From Candidatus Heimdallarchaeum endolithica (GTDB lineage: Archaea > Asgardarchaeota > Heimdallarchaeia > Heimdallarchaeales > Heimdallarchaeaceae), in the NCBI GenBank assembly GCA_021513715.1, contig CP084167.1, positions 1,066,571 through 1,130,570 of the forward strand: 64,000 nucleotides of DNA, in the 5' to 3' direction. The translations under genes were made by a program, and so were the position numbers. Shown here piece by piece: positions 1 to 9,013 of this stretch (its first letter is position 1; every line of letters starts with the position of its first letter). The notes beneath the pieces were generated by a model. The model was given only the letters and a program-made list of their open reading frames with translations, did not search any database and was not told where the DNA came from.

Positions 1-68
1 TTATTGTTTTAAATAAACTAAAAAAAGAGAAGTTTGCGCATATAGATGGCGTAAAAAGCAGAATAGAA

Positions 69-1238
69 TTAAGTTTTTGTCTCTTGTTCTGAATACATTC
101 TTTTAGTTGTAGAGAAATATACTGCTAGTAATGAAACAGCTAGCATATAAAATACAAGAACAATTCCCCAATATAATATCATTGTTAAATTTGAGTAGTT
201 GCCTTCTATTAATGAATTCGCGCTATCACCATATATTAGAGAGAGAGTATAAAATACTGTATTGACAATGATTTTTCTTGCTATGAAAATATACTCTATT
301 ATAAACGGAAACAAGAGAACAACATAAGAAATTTGGAACTTTGGATAGAAGATTAAGAATATTAACAGAAAAGGGAATGCATCCATATAATTATTTTTTC
401 TTCTAAATAGGAAAAAAACACCACAAATAAGTAAAATCAGTGCTGTAGTTATCTTGAAGTATAAATTAAATTTTTCTAGATTCAGACTAAAAAAGGCCTG
501 AATAACAGATAATATCCCTTGGTTTCCTCCATGTGTTTCTTGAACTGGATCTTTAAACTGAAAGAGAAATTCTTCTGGAGCTAGGAAATAAAAAGGAATG
601 TATATTAAACCAACCAATAGTACGAATAAGCTTATTCCTATTGTTCTCTTTTTCCAATTTTCAAAATACACCCAAATGAGAGGAGCTAACAGAATAGGAT
701 AGTATTTTATTCCTGCTCCAAGGGCTATAGTAATCGTACCTAGTATAGGTTTATCTTTTTCAAATAAGAATATTGGAATCAAAATAAGCAATGGTAGAAT
801 ACACTCATCTCCTCCCCATATAACATTTAGGTAAAGAAAAAAGGGATTTAATCCATAAACAAGGGCCATAATGAATGCCTTGGGATTATTTTTCTTTTTT
901 TGAATTTTAAATAAAATTAAACTTGACAAAATTAGACATAAAGCGAAAAAGAATCTTACTACAAAGTCAAATTTGACCACTAGTAAACTGGAAATCAATA
1001 CTATTATTGACCAAACATATGGACTTAAAGGAGCAGCATTTGTATAAAAGTCTCTATAAGGTAAAAGTCCAGAAAGAATTCCTGACCCTCTTGTGACAAA
1101 ATTTCCTTGATCTGGTACTTCAGTAACATAATTAGGATTTATGAATATGCAGTAAAGAATAAAAACACTGTTAAGAAATAGATATGTTGAAGAAAGTATC
1201 AATAGCAATTTTGTTTCTTTTTTCAGTCTCATAAGCAT
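69..1238 (-). CDS. Polytopic membrane protein, GT-C/GT87-like glycosyltransferase
   Basis: A 389-residue protein made almost entirely of hydrophobic segments (about ten membrane helices) joined by short basic loops. After the first helix comes an outer loop containing GLLPYRDFYTN, a pattern typical of GT-C fold polyprenyl-phosphate-dependent mannosyl/arabinosyl transferases (GT87/DUF2029 and relatives), where early acidic and Arg residues sit on the outer face. If so, it would move a sugar from a lipid carrier to a glycan or protein outside the membrane, which fits a genome encoding heavily sequon-bearing surface proteins. The second ATG (1232) is an equally good start. It stands alone on the minus strand at the window edge. 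The family call rests on the loop motif and topology only; exact donor and acceptor cannot be read from sequence. Confidence 0.55.
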   Translation of the reverse strand: MLMRLKKETKLLLILSSTYLFLNSVFILYCIFINPNYVTEVPDQGNFVTRGSGILSGLLPYRDFYTNAAPLSPYVWSIIVLISSLLVVKFDFVVRFFFALCLILSSLILFKIQKKKNNPKAFIMALVYGLNPFFLYLNVIWGGDECILPLLILIPIFLFEKDKPILGTITIALGAGIKYYPILLAPLIWVYFENWKKRTIGISLFVLLVGLIYIPFYFLAPEEFLFQFKDPVQETHGGNQGILSVIQAFFSLNLEKFNLYFKITTALILLICGVFFLFRRKNNYMDAFPFLLIFLIFYPKFQISYVVLLFPFIIEYIFIARKIIVNTVFYTLSLIYGDSANSLIEGNYSNLTMILYWGIVLVFYMLAVSLLAVYFSTTKRMYSEQETKT

Positions 1239-1418
1239 TTTTACGAAATTCTTTTGATTTAAAATTGTTTTGAAATTACTGATAGGTTTTCTATTTTTAG
1301 AATTTTATTAAGAATTGACTTTGTACAAAATGAGATAATATTGAGTGAAAATATATTCTGTTTTTTTAGAAAGATTTTAAATGTCCTAGATTAAATATTT
1401 AATAAATCAGTGATACAA

Positions 1419-2075
1419 ATGTCAAATTCAAATTTGAAAGTTAAACCAGGAGATATTAAAATTAACAATTCGATAATAAACTTTTCTTTCCTATATCCTC
1501 TAGACTTTTCTCAATTGTTTAGAATTTTTAACGAAGCTGGCTATGAAGCAGTGATGCCAATTTTAAAAGATAAAGGATTTCAGCCATTTATTAATATAGT
1601 AGATACAGAAAAATTTAGACTGAACTATTATCCTGAGAAAAAACTTCTCGAACTTATCTCAGATTCTAAAAACATATCAGAAGTCTTTAGCGAGATTATT
1701 GACACCATTCAACTATCTGATTACAACATCTTAAATAATTTAACGTATTGTGAAATTGTCTCAAGAACGCTAAATATTGAGTCTGAAGAATGGAAAACAA
1801 AATTAAAAGATATTAATGTTGATTTTATAAATAAATTTGCAGAAATATTTAATTTTAAAAAACTAAATGTGAATAGAATTGGATTTACAAATAGCTTAGA
1901 TCCATTAACAGTTAACTGGTTTGGTGTTAACATTTTACCTGTTAATGCACTAGGAGAAAATTATTACACATTTGAAATTGTATATAGAAGTGATAATATA
2001 GATAGCTTTAGAAATTTCCTCAAAAGTCTGAAAGACAATAGTGATAAAAGTATATTTGGTGATAAAAGTGGATGA
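1419..2075 (+). CDS. Unknown protein, first gene of three-gene operon
   Basis: A soluble protein of about 218 residues with no signal peptide or membrane helix. I do not recognise the family with certainty. The layout (N-terminal beta-rich part, then RIGFTNSL followed by a C-terminal FEIVYRS segment and a terminal helix) vaguely resembles TIGR04255-type proteins, one of which is at 54594-55310. I prefer ATG 1419 over GTG 1410 because GTGAT at 1410-1414 is itself a good ribosome binding site for 1419. Its 3' end overlaps the next gene by 8 bases, indicating translational coupling. Confidence 0.6.
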   Translation: MSNSNLKVKPGDIKINNSIINFSFLYPLDFSQLFRIFNEAGYEAVMPILKDKGFQPFINIVDTEKFRLNYYPEKKLLELISDSKNISEVFSEIIDTIQLSDYNILNNLTYCEIVSRTLNIESEEWKTKLKDINVDFINKFAEIFNFKKLNVNRIGFTNSLDPLTVNWFGVNILPVNALGENYYTFEIVYRSDNIDSFRNFLKSLKDNSDKSIFGDKSG

Positions 2076-2511
2076 AACTACTAACTCAAATAGCACTTGG
2101 GAAACTTCAGAAAACATTACTCCCTTAAGAAATTTAAAGAGTAGATCAAAAGAGCCCATTCCTGGAATTCATACAATATTACAAGAGATAGAAATTAAAC
2201 AAAAACAAAGTGAACAAGTAATAGAAAAACAAAAAATACTTAGATTCAAAAAACCGAAATCTGAAAGCGATAAAATACAAAGTTTAACAATTTTTATTGA
2301 AAAAGCAATTGAAAAGAAAAAAGAAAGTATTAAAGATATGTATGATTTTAAGATTGAATTTGACGAATATAACGGTTTATTCATAGTATCCTATTATTTT
2401 GATAGAGATTTAACATTAGAAGATGAAAGAAAAATTGCAGAATTAGAAGTTTTAATATTAGAAAAAATTGACATTTTTAGAATTGATTTTCAGAGAATAT
2501 ATAAGAGGTGA
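2068..2511 (+). CDS. Unknown charged protein, second gene of operon
   Basis: About 147 residues. The first 45 are Ser/Asn/Thr-rich and probably disordered, followed by a Lys/Glu-rich helical stretch (residues about 45-95) and a small alpha/beta C-terminal part with FKIEFDEYNGLFIVSYYFDR. No known family recognised. GTG 2068 is chosen because GGTGAT at 2058-2063 lies at the right distance; the longer reading from 2041 would put that binding site inside the gene. It overlaps the upstream gene by 8 bases and the downstream gene by 4 (GTGA), so the three genes are almost certainly co-translated. Confidence 0.55.
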   Translation: MDETTNSNSTWETSENITPLRNLKSRSKEPIPGIHTILQEIEIKQKQSEQVIEKQKILRFKKPKSESDKIQSLTIFIEKAIEKKKESIKDMYDFKIEFDEYNGLFIVSYYFDRDLTLEDERKIAELEVLILEKIDIFRIDFQRIYKR

Positions 2512-2921
2512 AATTTATCCCATCTCAGGAGGATCACTACAATGCTGCAATTAGCAACTTAAATTTCTATAAATTGAATAAAAATAACTTAAATAAATAT
2601 CCTGATTGGGGAATTGTTATTCTGTTTTATGAACTAATTCACTTAATTGAGCGTGTTTTAGCTATTTCTCCAATAAAAAAAGAATATCAACATTCTAGAA
2701 ATCATAAACAAAGATATAGAACAATGCAAAATATGCGAACAAAGATTCCAAAGGAGATATTAACCAAATATAGAATAATGAGCAATTTAAGTAGAAACGC
2801 AAGATATGATTATGGGAAAATAACCTTAGAAATTCTACAAAATTTTGAAAAGGAAGAATATAATGATTTGAAATATTTTTTCCAAAATTTATTTAGGGAG
2901 TTTCGAAAATATAAAAGATAA
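2508..2921 (+). CDS. HEPN-like small protein, third gene of operon
   Basis: A 137-residue all-helical protein. DWGIVILFYELIHLIERVLA followed by a His/Arg-rich segment (HSRNHKQRYR) and then YRIMSNLSRNARY matches the arrangement of small HEPN-fold proteins, in which an amphipathic helix precedes an R/N-rich RNase-type motif (here RNHKQRY) and a second helix ends in SR.ARY. HEPN proteins are often RNases in toxin-antitoxin or antiviral systems. The GTG start overlaps the stop of the previous gene (GTGA at 2508-2511), so it is coupled to two unknown proteins that could be its partners or neutralisers. Family call from motif layout only; activity is inference. Confidence 0.5.
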   Translation: MKFIPSQEDHYNAAISNLNFYKLNKNNLNKYPDWGIVILFYELIHLIERVLAISPIKKEYQHSRNHKQRYRTMQNMRTKIPKEILTKYRIMSNLSRNARYDYGKITLEILQNFEKEEYNDLKYFFQNLFREFRKYKR

Positions 2922-3060
2922 TTCAAATTAAAACCTTTTTTTGATAACTATTTTTAGTCTTACAGTTTAAACAATGTATAACAAATATCTAAAGTTACTG
3001 TTATCAACAATAAAACGTGTTAGAAATGACTTCAAGAATAGTCAATTTAACAAACACTAA

Positions 3061-3501
3061 CTATATTTTTATTGTTGACGAATCTTTTATTGTATTTAGA
3101 ATTAGTTTTGTATTTGTTCTTTCTACATATTTGTAAGCTTGAAGCTTTTTAATGAACTGATCTAATCCTTTTCTTGTCTTAAAAATAGCTAATACTACTA
3201 CATCGAAGTCTCCTGTTACATCATATACTGCTATTACATTTTTTGATTTTGCTATTTCGTTTTCTACTTCAAACAATTTTCCTTTTGAAACTTTTACATC
3301 TATAATTACAGGAACATCATAACCTAAATTTGCATAATCGAGGGTTATAGTATAATCTCTTATTATCTTTTTTTCTTCTAGCTTCTTTATTCTAGACAAC
3401 ACTGTTGATGGAGCTATGTTCATTTTTTTTGCTATTGCTCTTGCTGACAATCTTGAGTCTGATTGTAAAATTTTGATTATTTTCTCATCTACACTATCCA
3501 T
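3061..3501 (-). CDS. Lrp/AsnC-family transcriptional regulator
   Basis: 146 residues, the standard size for the family. Residues 1-50 form the winged helix-turn-helix (DEKIIKILQSDSRLSARAIA, then STVLSRIKKLEEKKII), and residues 65-140 the RAM/AsnC ligand-binding and oligomerisation domain (VTGDFDVVVLAIFKT). Such proteins bind DNA as dimers or octamers and respond to amino acids. The gene is divergent from glnA with only 163 bases between them, so it probably regulates glnA and itself. The ATG at 3501 follows GTGATT. Family assignment is secure; ligand and target are inferred from position. Confidence 0.93.
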   Translation of the reverse strand: MDSVDEKIIKILQSDSRLSARAIAKKMNIAPSTVLSRIKKLEEKKIIRDYTITLDYANLGYDVPVIIDVKVSKGKLFEVENEIAKSKNVIAVYDVTGDFDVVVLAIFKTRKGLDQFIKKLQAYKYVERTNTKLILNTIKDSSTIKI

Positions 3502-3562
3502 TTAATCACATTCTCAATTGAATATTTGTATGGTTTTATTATTTAACACAACATTAAATAGG

Positions 3563-3619
3563 ACATATGTTTTTAAAATTTTTTTCTTTTCAAACATACG
3601 TTTCGTCTCTTTTTATAAA
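3563..3619. promoter_or_regulatory. Divergent Lrp/glnA control region with two dyads and a TATA box
   Basis: The 163-base gap between the regulator and glnA holds ACATATGT (3563-3570, perfect palindrome), AAACATACGTTT (3592-3603, AAAC/GTTT dyad) and TTTATAAA (3612-3619), whose position predicts a glnA transcript start near 3641. The dyads lie just upstream of the TATA box, a usual place for archaeal Lrp-type regulators that activate or autoregulate. Binding is inferred, not shown. Confidence 0.5.
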
Positions 3620-3664
3620 CCCTAATAAATATCAGATTTATATCAAACATAAGTATATAATTGA

Positions 3665-4993
3665 ATGGTTCGAATAATGATTACAGAGGAAGTAACAAAG
3701 GAAATTGTTGAAAGTGTAAAGTATGTTAATCTACAGTTTACTGATATAGTTGGCCACTTAAGATCTATTACTGTTACAAAGAGTGAGTTGGGGCAGAACA
3801 ACTTTTTAGAATTTGGTTTAGACGGGAGCAGTATTGAAGGTTTTACTTCCGTAGATAATAGCGATTTATTACTTAAGCCTGTTCTTGACACTTTTGTAGT
3901 TTACCCTTGGGATAAAAGAATTGGACGAGTTTTTTGCGAAATTGTTGAACCTTCTGGCGAACCTTTTCTTGGAGACACCAGATTCTTGTTAAAGAGATAT
4001 TTAGATAAGATAGAAAAGGAATTCAACTATAAATATTTTACAGGAAGTGAAATAGAATTCTTCCTTATTGATGGAAAAAAGCCTTCAGATAATGCTTCTT
4101 ACTTTTCTTCAGAATATCTAGACTTTCACTCTTATTTTCGTTTAGAGCTGGCTGAAATTCTTGAGCATTTTGGTATTAAACCTGAATTTCTTCATCACGA
4201 AGTTGCTCCGGGTCAACACGAAATAAACTTTAGATATGCTGAAGCTCTTAGAACTGCAGATAATATTCAAACATACAAAATTGTTGTTCGTCGGTTAGCT
4301 TCTAATTTCAATCTTATAGCAACTTTTATGCCTAAGCCTTTTATTGATTTTAATGGTTCTGGCATGCATATTCATCAAAGTTTAGTTGACACAAAAACGA
4401 ACAACAACCTGTTTAATGATGAAAATGGTTTATCTGATCTAGGAAAAATGTTCATTGCTGGATTAATCAAGTATTCTAAAGAAATTCTATTTTTCCTTGC
4501 TCCTACTGTTAACAGTTATAAAAGGTTAGTTCCTGGATTTGAAGCTCCTATTTATTCTTCGTGGGGAATTGGTAATAGAAGCACTTTGATTCGGATACCT
4601 ACGTATAAATTAAGGAAGAACAGAACAATAACCGTAGAATTTAGAGCTTCTGACCCTACTTGTAATCCATATATTGCTTTCACAGTTCTTTTAGCTGCTG
4701 GAATGAAAGGAATTAGAGAAAAACTTGAACCTCCAGAACAAGTCTCAAAGAATCTTTTCTTAATGGATGTTAATGAAAGAAGAGAAAAATATCCACTATT
4801 GCCTACTTCATTAATAGAGGCGCTTGAAAATTCCAAAAAGAACCATTTTCTTAAAGAAGTTTTGGGAGAACACATTTTCAATTCGTTCATAGGAATAAAA
4901 GAAAAAGAGTTTCAAGAATATTCACTAGTCGAAGGAAAATCATATTCTAAAGAAATAACGAAATGGGAATGGAAGAAATATCTAAATTATTGA
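3665..4993 (+). CDS. glnA: Glutamine synthetase, type I
   Basis: Makes glutamine from glutamate, ammonia and ATP, the main ammonia-assimilation step, as a cytoplasmic dodecamer. 442 residues, normal for archaeal GlnA. Visible signatures are the beta-grasp N-terminus with FGLDGSSIEGF, the metal/ATP-binding FTGSEIEFFL, HHEVAPGQHEINFRY, the ATP-site GSGMHIHQSL, and the glutamate-binding NRSTLIRIP and EFRASDPTCNPY. No NLYxLPP adenylylation tyrosine motif is seen in the C-terminal part, as in forms controlled without adenylylation. ATG 3677 is a possible alternative start. Divergent from an Lrp/AsnC regulator and followed after 19 bases by a small gene that is probably co-transcribed. Confidence 0.95.
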   Translation: MVRIMITEEVTKEIVESVKYVNLQFTDIVGHLRSITVTKSELGQNNFLEFGLDGSSIEGFTSVDNSDLLLKPVLDTFVVYPWDKRIGRVFCEIVEPSGEPFLGDTRFLLKRYLDKIEKEFNYKYFTGSEIEFFLIDGKKPSDNASYFSSEYLDFHSYFRLELAEILEHFGIKPEFLHHEVAPGQHEINFRYAEALRTADNIQTYKIVVRRLASNFNLIATFMPKPFIDFNGSGMHIHQSLVDTKTNNNLFNDENGLSDLGKMFIAGLIKYSKEILFFLAPTVNSYKRLVPGFEAPIYSSWGIGNRSTLIRIPTYKLRKNRTITVEFRASDPTCNPYIAFTVLLAAGMKGIREKLEPPEQVSKNLFLMDVNERREKYPLLPTSLIEALENSKKNHFLKEVLGEHIFNSFIGIKEKEFQEYSLVEGKSYSKEITKWEWKKYLNY

Positions 4994-5012
4994 CTTTCTC
5001 CCTTTATTTTGC

Positions 5013-5297
5013 ATGAATAGTTTTAAGTATTTGCCGAACTTAGTAATTATGAAAATGAAAAATGACTATAATTTAGCAACGATAGAAATTTTACGTGCTA
5101 AATATCCTGAACAATACATTGTTATTGATTCTAACTATAACGTTGTTGCAGTATTCAAGACTGTTGAAGAATTATATAAGTCACCATTATTATCCTCAGA
5201 AACAAGAATTATTGCACCTAAAAAAATTGTCAAATTTGATACAGCAAAAAGAAGACAATTTGGGTGGTATATGAAAAGAAGAAATGTGGAGGGCTAA
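5013..5297 (+). CDS. Small unknown protein downstream of glnA
   Basis: 94 residues, or 82 if translation begins at the internal ATG at 5049; neither start has a clear ribosome binding site. The core (ILRAKYPEQYIVIDSNYNVV followed by a VFKTVEELY helix) looks like the small alpha/beta fold of DUF5678-type proteins, a resemblance I hold weakly. The C-terminus is rich in Arg/Lys (KRRQFGWYMKRRN). Nineteen bases from the glnA stop, it may be a co-transcribed accessory protein. No function can be given. Confidence 0.5.
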   Translation: MNSFKYLPNLVIMKMKNDYNLATIEILRAKYPEQYIVIDSNYNVVAVFKTVEELYKSPLLSSETRIIAPKKIVKFDTAKRRQFGWYMKRRNVEG

Positions 5298-5474
5298 TTG
5301 AAATCTAGGTTTTTTTGAACAATACCTATCAAATAAAACAATTTGCAATTAACATCGATATCTTTTTTCAAAAAAAGAAGTAAAATATGGATAAAATATG
5401 AAAATGCAATAATAGACACGGGATTTAAAGGAAATATCTAATCTTCAAAAAGAATTTCAAAAACGGTAGATTTT

Positions 5475-6791
5475 TTATCTATTTTTCTTGAATAATACTA
5501 TTCTATTCGTATTTGTTCCATATTCGTTGTTTTCTATCCCCCAGATATTTGCTGTTTTTGTAAACTCTTGAAGATTGATTACTATTCCTACTGGTTCAAA
5601 TCCAACTTCTGCTCCTATTGGTACTACTTCTTCATCTAGCTTTATTTTTCCTTTTCTTACTTCTCCTACTTCAAAAGCCAGATATCCTCCTGGTTTAATT
5701 ATTCTATAGAATTCCTTGAATGCTTCTTTCATCACTTTAGTCCATTCATCTAGTTTTCTTGTTATTGTTATCTTTTTTTCTATTTCTTTCACGTCTATAT
5801 CGTTAAACCAACATCTTAGCCAATTATCTTTTGAATATTGCACCACGTCTAAGAATGGTGGAGAAGTTACTATTAGTGATACTTTTTCATCTTCTATTTC
5901 TGGTGTTTTTCTTGCGTCAGATGTAAGGAATTTAGCTGTTTTTCCTGCTTCAGCTAGTTTTATTTTCTCTTCTTTCTTCAAATTCCTTTGCAGTGCCTTT
6001 GTTTTTCTTACTATTAATTTCTTTACTTCTCTATACTCTGGCTCTTGGTTTCTTTTTTCATTAATCTTTCTTTGTCTTTCTGGTGAAACTGCTTGGTTAG
6101 GTGGAAGAGTGAAAACTGAAAAAAATCCTTTTGAGTGTCCTGATAAGCGATTTGTCGCTACCATTCTTATCCACTTATCTATTATATCTTCTTCATTTTT
6201 TTCTTTTCTTTCTAGGAGATAGTTCTTTAGAGAAACTATTTCTGCTTCTGTTTTTTTGTGATAAAACATTGACAGATCTATTTCTGCTTCAGATTTATAA
6301 TCTACTTTTATCTCGCTTAACCTTTCTTCTACTTCTTTTATTGTTTGTACAAAAAATCTAGGAACTGTTAATATCTCACTTAGAGGGTTAATATCATTTG
6401 ATATCACTTTTCTTCCCATTATTCCTGCTTCTATAACTGTTGTTCCTCTTCCACTAAAAGGGTCATATACCATCTCATTTTCTTTGGTTAATAATTGGAT
6501 AAAAAATTTTGGTAATTGGGCTTTAAAACAAGCCCTATAAGATATTTCGTGGATAGAAGCTGCTTGTCTTTGTTTAGAAGTCCAGAACTCATTAGTGTAT
6601 CTAATAATTTTCTTTCCGTCAATTTCCAAATAATCGATTTTCGTTGATTTTTGATTTAATTTTTTTGAGTTTTTTCGTTCTTTTTCTTTACTATACAACT
6701 TAAAATTTTTCAAATACCCATGAATAGTGGAAATTGACTTTTTGCTTATTTTATTCACCATTTTGTCATTTATCCTGTGAACACCTTTCAA
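5475..6791 (-). CDS. Site-specific DNA methyltransferase (N4-C/N6-A type), orphan
   Basis: 438 residues. AdoMet-binding motif I is DPFSGRGTT (residues 110-118), preceded by the N-terminal FWTSKQRQ segment common in this class, and catalytic motif IV is TSPPF (309-313). The order motif I, about 190 residues of insert, then motif IV leaves room for a target-recognition domain between them. It would methylate an exocyclic amine of C or A in duplex DNA. No restriction nuclease gene is adjacent, so it looks like an orphan modification enzyme acting in regulation or self-marking, or protecting against a nuclease elsewhere. A Met at residue 11 is a possible later start. An RNA guanine methylase of similar fold is less likely given the TSPPF motif. 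Confidence 0.8.
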   Translation of the reverse strand: MKGVHRINDKMVNKISKKSISTIHGYLKNFKLYSKEKERKNSKKLNQKSTKIDYLEIDGKKIIRYTNEFWTSKQRQAASIHEISYRACFKAQLPKFFIQLLTKENEMVYDPFSGRGTTVIEAGIMGRKVISNDINPLSEILTVPRFFVQTIKEVEERLSEIKVDYKSEAEIDLSMFYHKKTEAEIVSLKNYLLERKEKNEEDIIDKWIRMVATNRLSGHSKGFFSVFTLPPNQAVSPERQRKINEKRNQEPEYREVKKLIVRKTKALQRNLKKEEKIKLAEAGKTAKFLTSDARKTPEIEDEKVSLIVTSPPFLDVVQYSKDNWLRCWFNDIDVKEIEKKITITRKLDEWTKVMKEAFKEFYRIIKPGGYLAFEVGEVRKGKIKLDEEVVPIGAEVGFEPVGIVINLQEFTKTANIWGIENNEYGTNTNRIVLFKKNR

Positions 6792-6865
6792 ATTACATTT
6801 TTTATCTCTTTCTAAAAAAAATAAAAAACAAGAAATAGTTTTAATGTAGAATTAGAATTTTATTT

Positions 6866-7393
6866 TTACAACTCTTTCATTTTTTCTTTAATGAAATTCC
6901 TTCTTTCTCCTCTTGTCTTCAGTTCTGCTATTTCTTTCTTATAGCGCTCTAATATCACTTCTCTTTGGAGATAAGCATATAATATATCATAAAATGGGAA
7001 CTCCAATTCCAAAGCATCGTGGTCAGACTCACATAATAGAGGAGCTCCACTTGCAACTGCTTCCAATCCATAAGCTAGTTTTTCACTTGGTTCTCTTTCT
7101 GTATCTCCAGAACGGACTATTTTTCGCAGTTTTGCTAAAGCAGGATCTTCTGTTAGATTATACTTTTCAATAATGGAGTCAAAAGTACAATATTTTACTC
7201 CGTCACGTTCAAAGTGATCAAGTTCTATTCCTGTTCCTGTATCAAAAGGAATTGCTCCAGTTTTCTCTACAAATTCAGTTATTTCTTCTTTAGGCAAGAA
7301 GATAAATTGTGCTTTTTTGTCTACAAAGCGCTTGATCAACCAAGGACAAGCTACTCTGTCAACATGTACATAATCTCTTGTAACCCATAACAT
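6866..7393 (-). CDS. ChrB-like (chromate resistance C-terminal domain) protein
   Basis: About 175 residues matching the ChrB C-terminal domain: WVTRDYVHVDRVACPWLIKR at the N-terminus, then FDTGTGIELDHFERDG and TFDSIIEKYNL, and a helical C-terminal half with LLCESDHDALE. Stand-alone copies are widespread without a chromate transporter and are thought to be metal- or redox-related. No ChrA transporter lies nearby. The start at ATG 7393 is preferred to GTG 7420: a TTTTTAAA-like box near 7425-7432 would start a leaderless transcript at about 7393-7400. Family call is good; the substrate is unknown. Confidence 0.75.
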   Translation of the reverse strand: MLWVTRDYVHVDRVACPWLIKRFVDKKAQFIFLPKEEITEFVEKTGAIPFDTGTGIELDHFERDGVKYCTFDSIIEKYNLTEDPALAKLRKIVRSGDTEREPSEKLAYGLEAVASGAPLLCESDHDALELEFPFYDILYAYLQREVILERYKKEIAELKTRGERRNFIKEKMKEL

Positions 7394-7551
7394 TTTGGTC
7401 AAAAAATGAAAACTTTTCACATTTAAAAAGTTTAAGCAGAAAGTTTATATTTTCTTTTATTTTTTCTTTCTCAATATTCATTTTTTTCATTTCTTTTACT
7501 ACTAATTCTTTAATATTCAAAAAAAGTAAAAATGAAAAGTTACAACTATTC

Positions 7552-8952
7552 TCACTTTTCTTTATCATTTTTAGGATTAAGTTTCACAAAAAGAACAGGT
7601 TCAACGTTGTAGATTATTTCTCTTGAACGAATTGGATCCATATGGTTAATAGTTCTTCTTCCTACAACTTTATTAAGGTAAGCCAAGCACCATTCCCATG
7701 TACCAATATATCTTGCTAAATCCCAGATTCTTATTAATGCTTCCCACATCAAAGTAAAAACAACAGCCAAGAAAAGCGCTTGAACAAAAGTCGCTTGATA
7801 TCTATGAACATAATCCAGACCTGGAATAAGAGATAAGATTTTCTCTGGAATGAATATCAATACTTGAAACATATAGACTGTTAAGGACATTATTCCCCAT
7901 CTACGGACAAATCTAGAGTTCTTTAACCATTTTTCGACATCCAATTTAGGGTTGAATTCTACTTTGTGGATAATGAACAGCAATGCTGCTAGTTCTAATC
8001 CTGTGTTAGATAACATAAACCATGTTGGGTGAATGTGCTGAAAAACAAGTACACCATCTACATCATATCCATTACCGAACAAATTCTTTGTAAATAGTTT
8101 ACTATCTATAAAAACGAACCAAATGGCTCCTAAAAGAAACAATCCAAGAGCTGTCCAGTAACCTCTTTTTAGAAATTTCTCAGAAGGATTATCTTGTATT
8201 AACCAATAACCTATAATTACACCTACTAAACCAGAAGCTAACATTGGAAACAGCGGAGATTCTCTTCCTCCTAAAGCAATTATCCAATATCTTACAAACG
8301 GTTTTGTTATTGGTTTTACATAGGGAGGGTAAGCAGATGTTCTCAAGTCGACTATTTCTCCTAATCCTGTTTCTTTTCCTACAATTAAGTTTGCTAATTG
8401 TTGTACATAAGGGGATACAAAGACTATGATAAGAGCTAAAGTACCAAGAACAATTGTATTTCTTTGAAGTTTATTCATTCCATCTTTTCTACTTAATATA
8501 AAGAACACTATACTTGCTACGATAATACTTGCAGCTATATCTTGTAAAGCTTCAACAAAGAAAACAAAATCACTAGCTACAGACCAATCCCACACTCCAG
8601 TTCTATGCCACACATCTATAATCCCAAAAGTATTAAAGATTGCATTATACAGATCTCCAATACCCCATAATATCAACCCAGCAAAGAAGTTTTGAAATAA
8701 TATAACCCCTGGTCTTTTTCCTTTCTTGAATTTTTGAGCCATTGAAAAAGTATTAACTGTAGATGAGATCATGATGAAAAAACCTCTCCAATGACCAAAA
8801 ATAAAGAATAGAAAAGCAAATGGAAGTTCCCATGTTAAACTTCCTAAGTCTCCTGTTCCAAAGAAGTTCCATGAATTAAAAAAACCATGAAAAAGAGTCA
8901 TTCCTAGCACAGTTAGACCTCTTGCAAAATCAATTGACGTTATTCTCTTCAT
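7552..8952 (-). CDS. Multi-pass membrane acyltransferase-like protein (DUF1624/HGSNAT/YeiB type)
   Basis: 466 residues with about ten membrane helices. The N-terminal SIDFARGLTVLGMTLFHG is the hallmark of the DUF1624/heparan-alpha-glucosaminide acetyltransferase and YeiB-type membrane families, where a first-helix Asp-x-x-Arg-Gly and a following His sit near the proposed acyl-transfer site. Such proteins move acyl groups across or at the membrane, often onto sugars. It lies 61 bases downstream of a paralogue on the same strand with the same N-terminal motif, so the pair probably arose by tandem duplication and may modify surface glycans. The acyl donor and acceptor are not readable. Confidence 0.65.
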   Translation of the reverse strand: MKRITSIDFARGLTVLGMTLFHGFFNSWNFFGTGDLGSLTWELPFAFLFFIFGHWRGFFIMISSTVNTFSMAQKFKKGKRPGVILFQNFFAGLILWGIGDLYNAIFNTFGIIDVWHRTGVWDWSVASDFVFFVEALQDIAASIIVASIVFFILSRKDGMNKLQRNTIVLGTLALIIVFVSPYVQQLANLIVGKETGLGEIVDLRTSAYPPYVKPITKPFVRYWIIALGGRESPLFPMLASGLVGVIIGYWLIQDNPSEKFLKRGYWTALGLFLLGAIWFVFIDSKLFTKNLFGNGYDVDGVLVFQHIHPTWFMLSNTGLELAALLFIIHKVEFNPKLDVEKWLKNSRFVRRWGIMSLTVYMFQVLIFIPEKILSLIPGLDYVHRYQATFVQALFLAVVFTLMWEALIRIWDLARYIGTWEWCLAYLNKVVGRRTINHMDPIRSREIIYNVEPVLFVKLNPKNDKEK

Positions 8953-9013
8953 AGTTTTTCAACTTTTAGCTAATTTAAAAAGATTATTAGCTTTTAGGCA
9001 TCTTTTTTGTTAG

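Noticed and set aside
5716..6361. Two plus-strand frames inside the methyltransferase gene
   Set aside because: Antisense to a gene with clear DPFSGRGTT and TSPPF motifs; their Ser/Phe/Leu-rich translations are typical shadows.
7359..7568. 69-codon minus-strand frame between the ChrB-like and acyltransferase genes
   Set aside because: Overlaps both neighbours' ends, has Lys/Asn-rich composition expected of AT-rich noise and no ribosome binding site; the ChrB gene explains the overlapping part.
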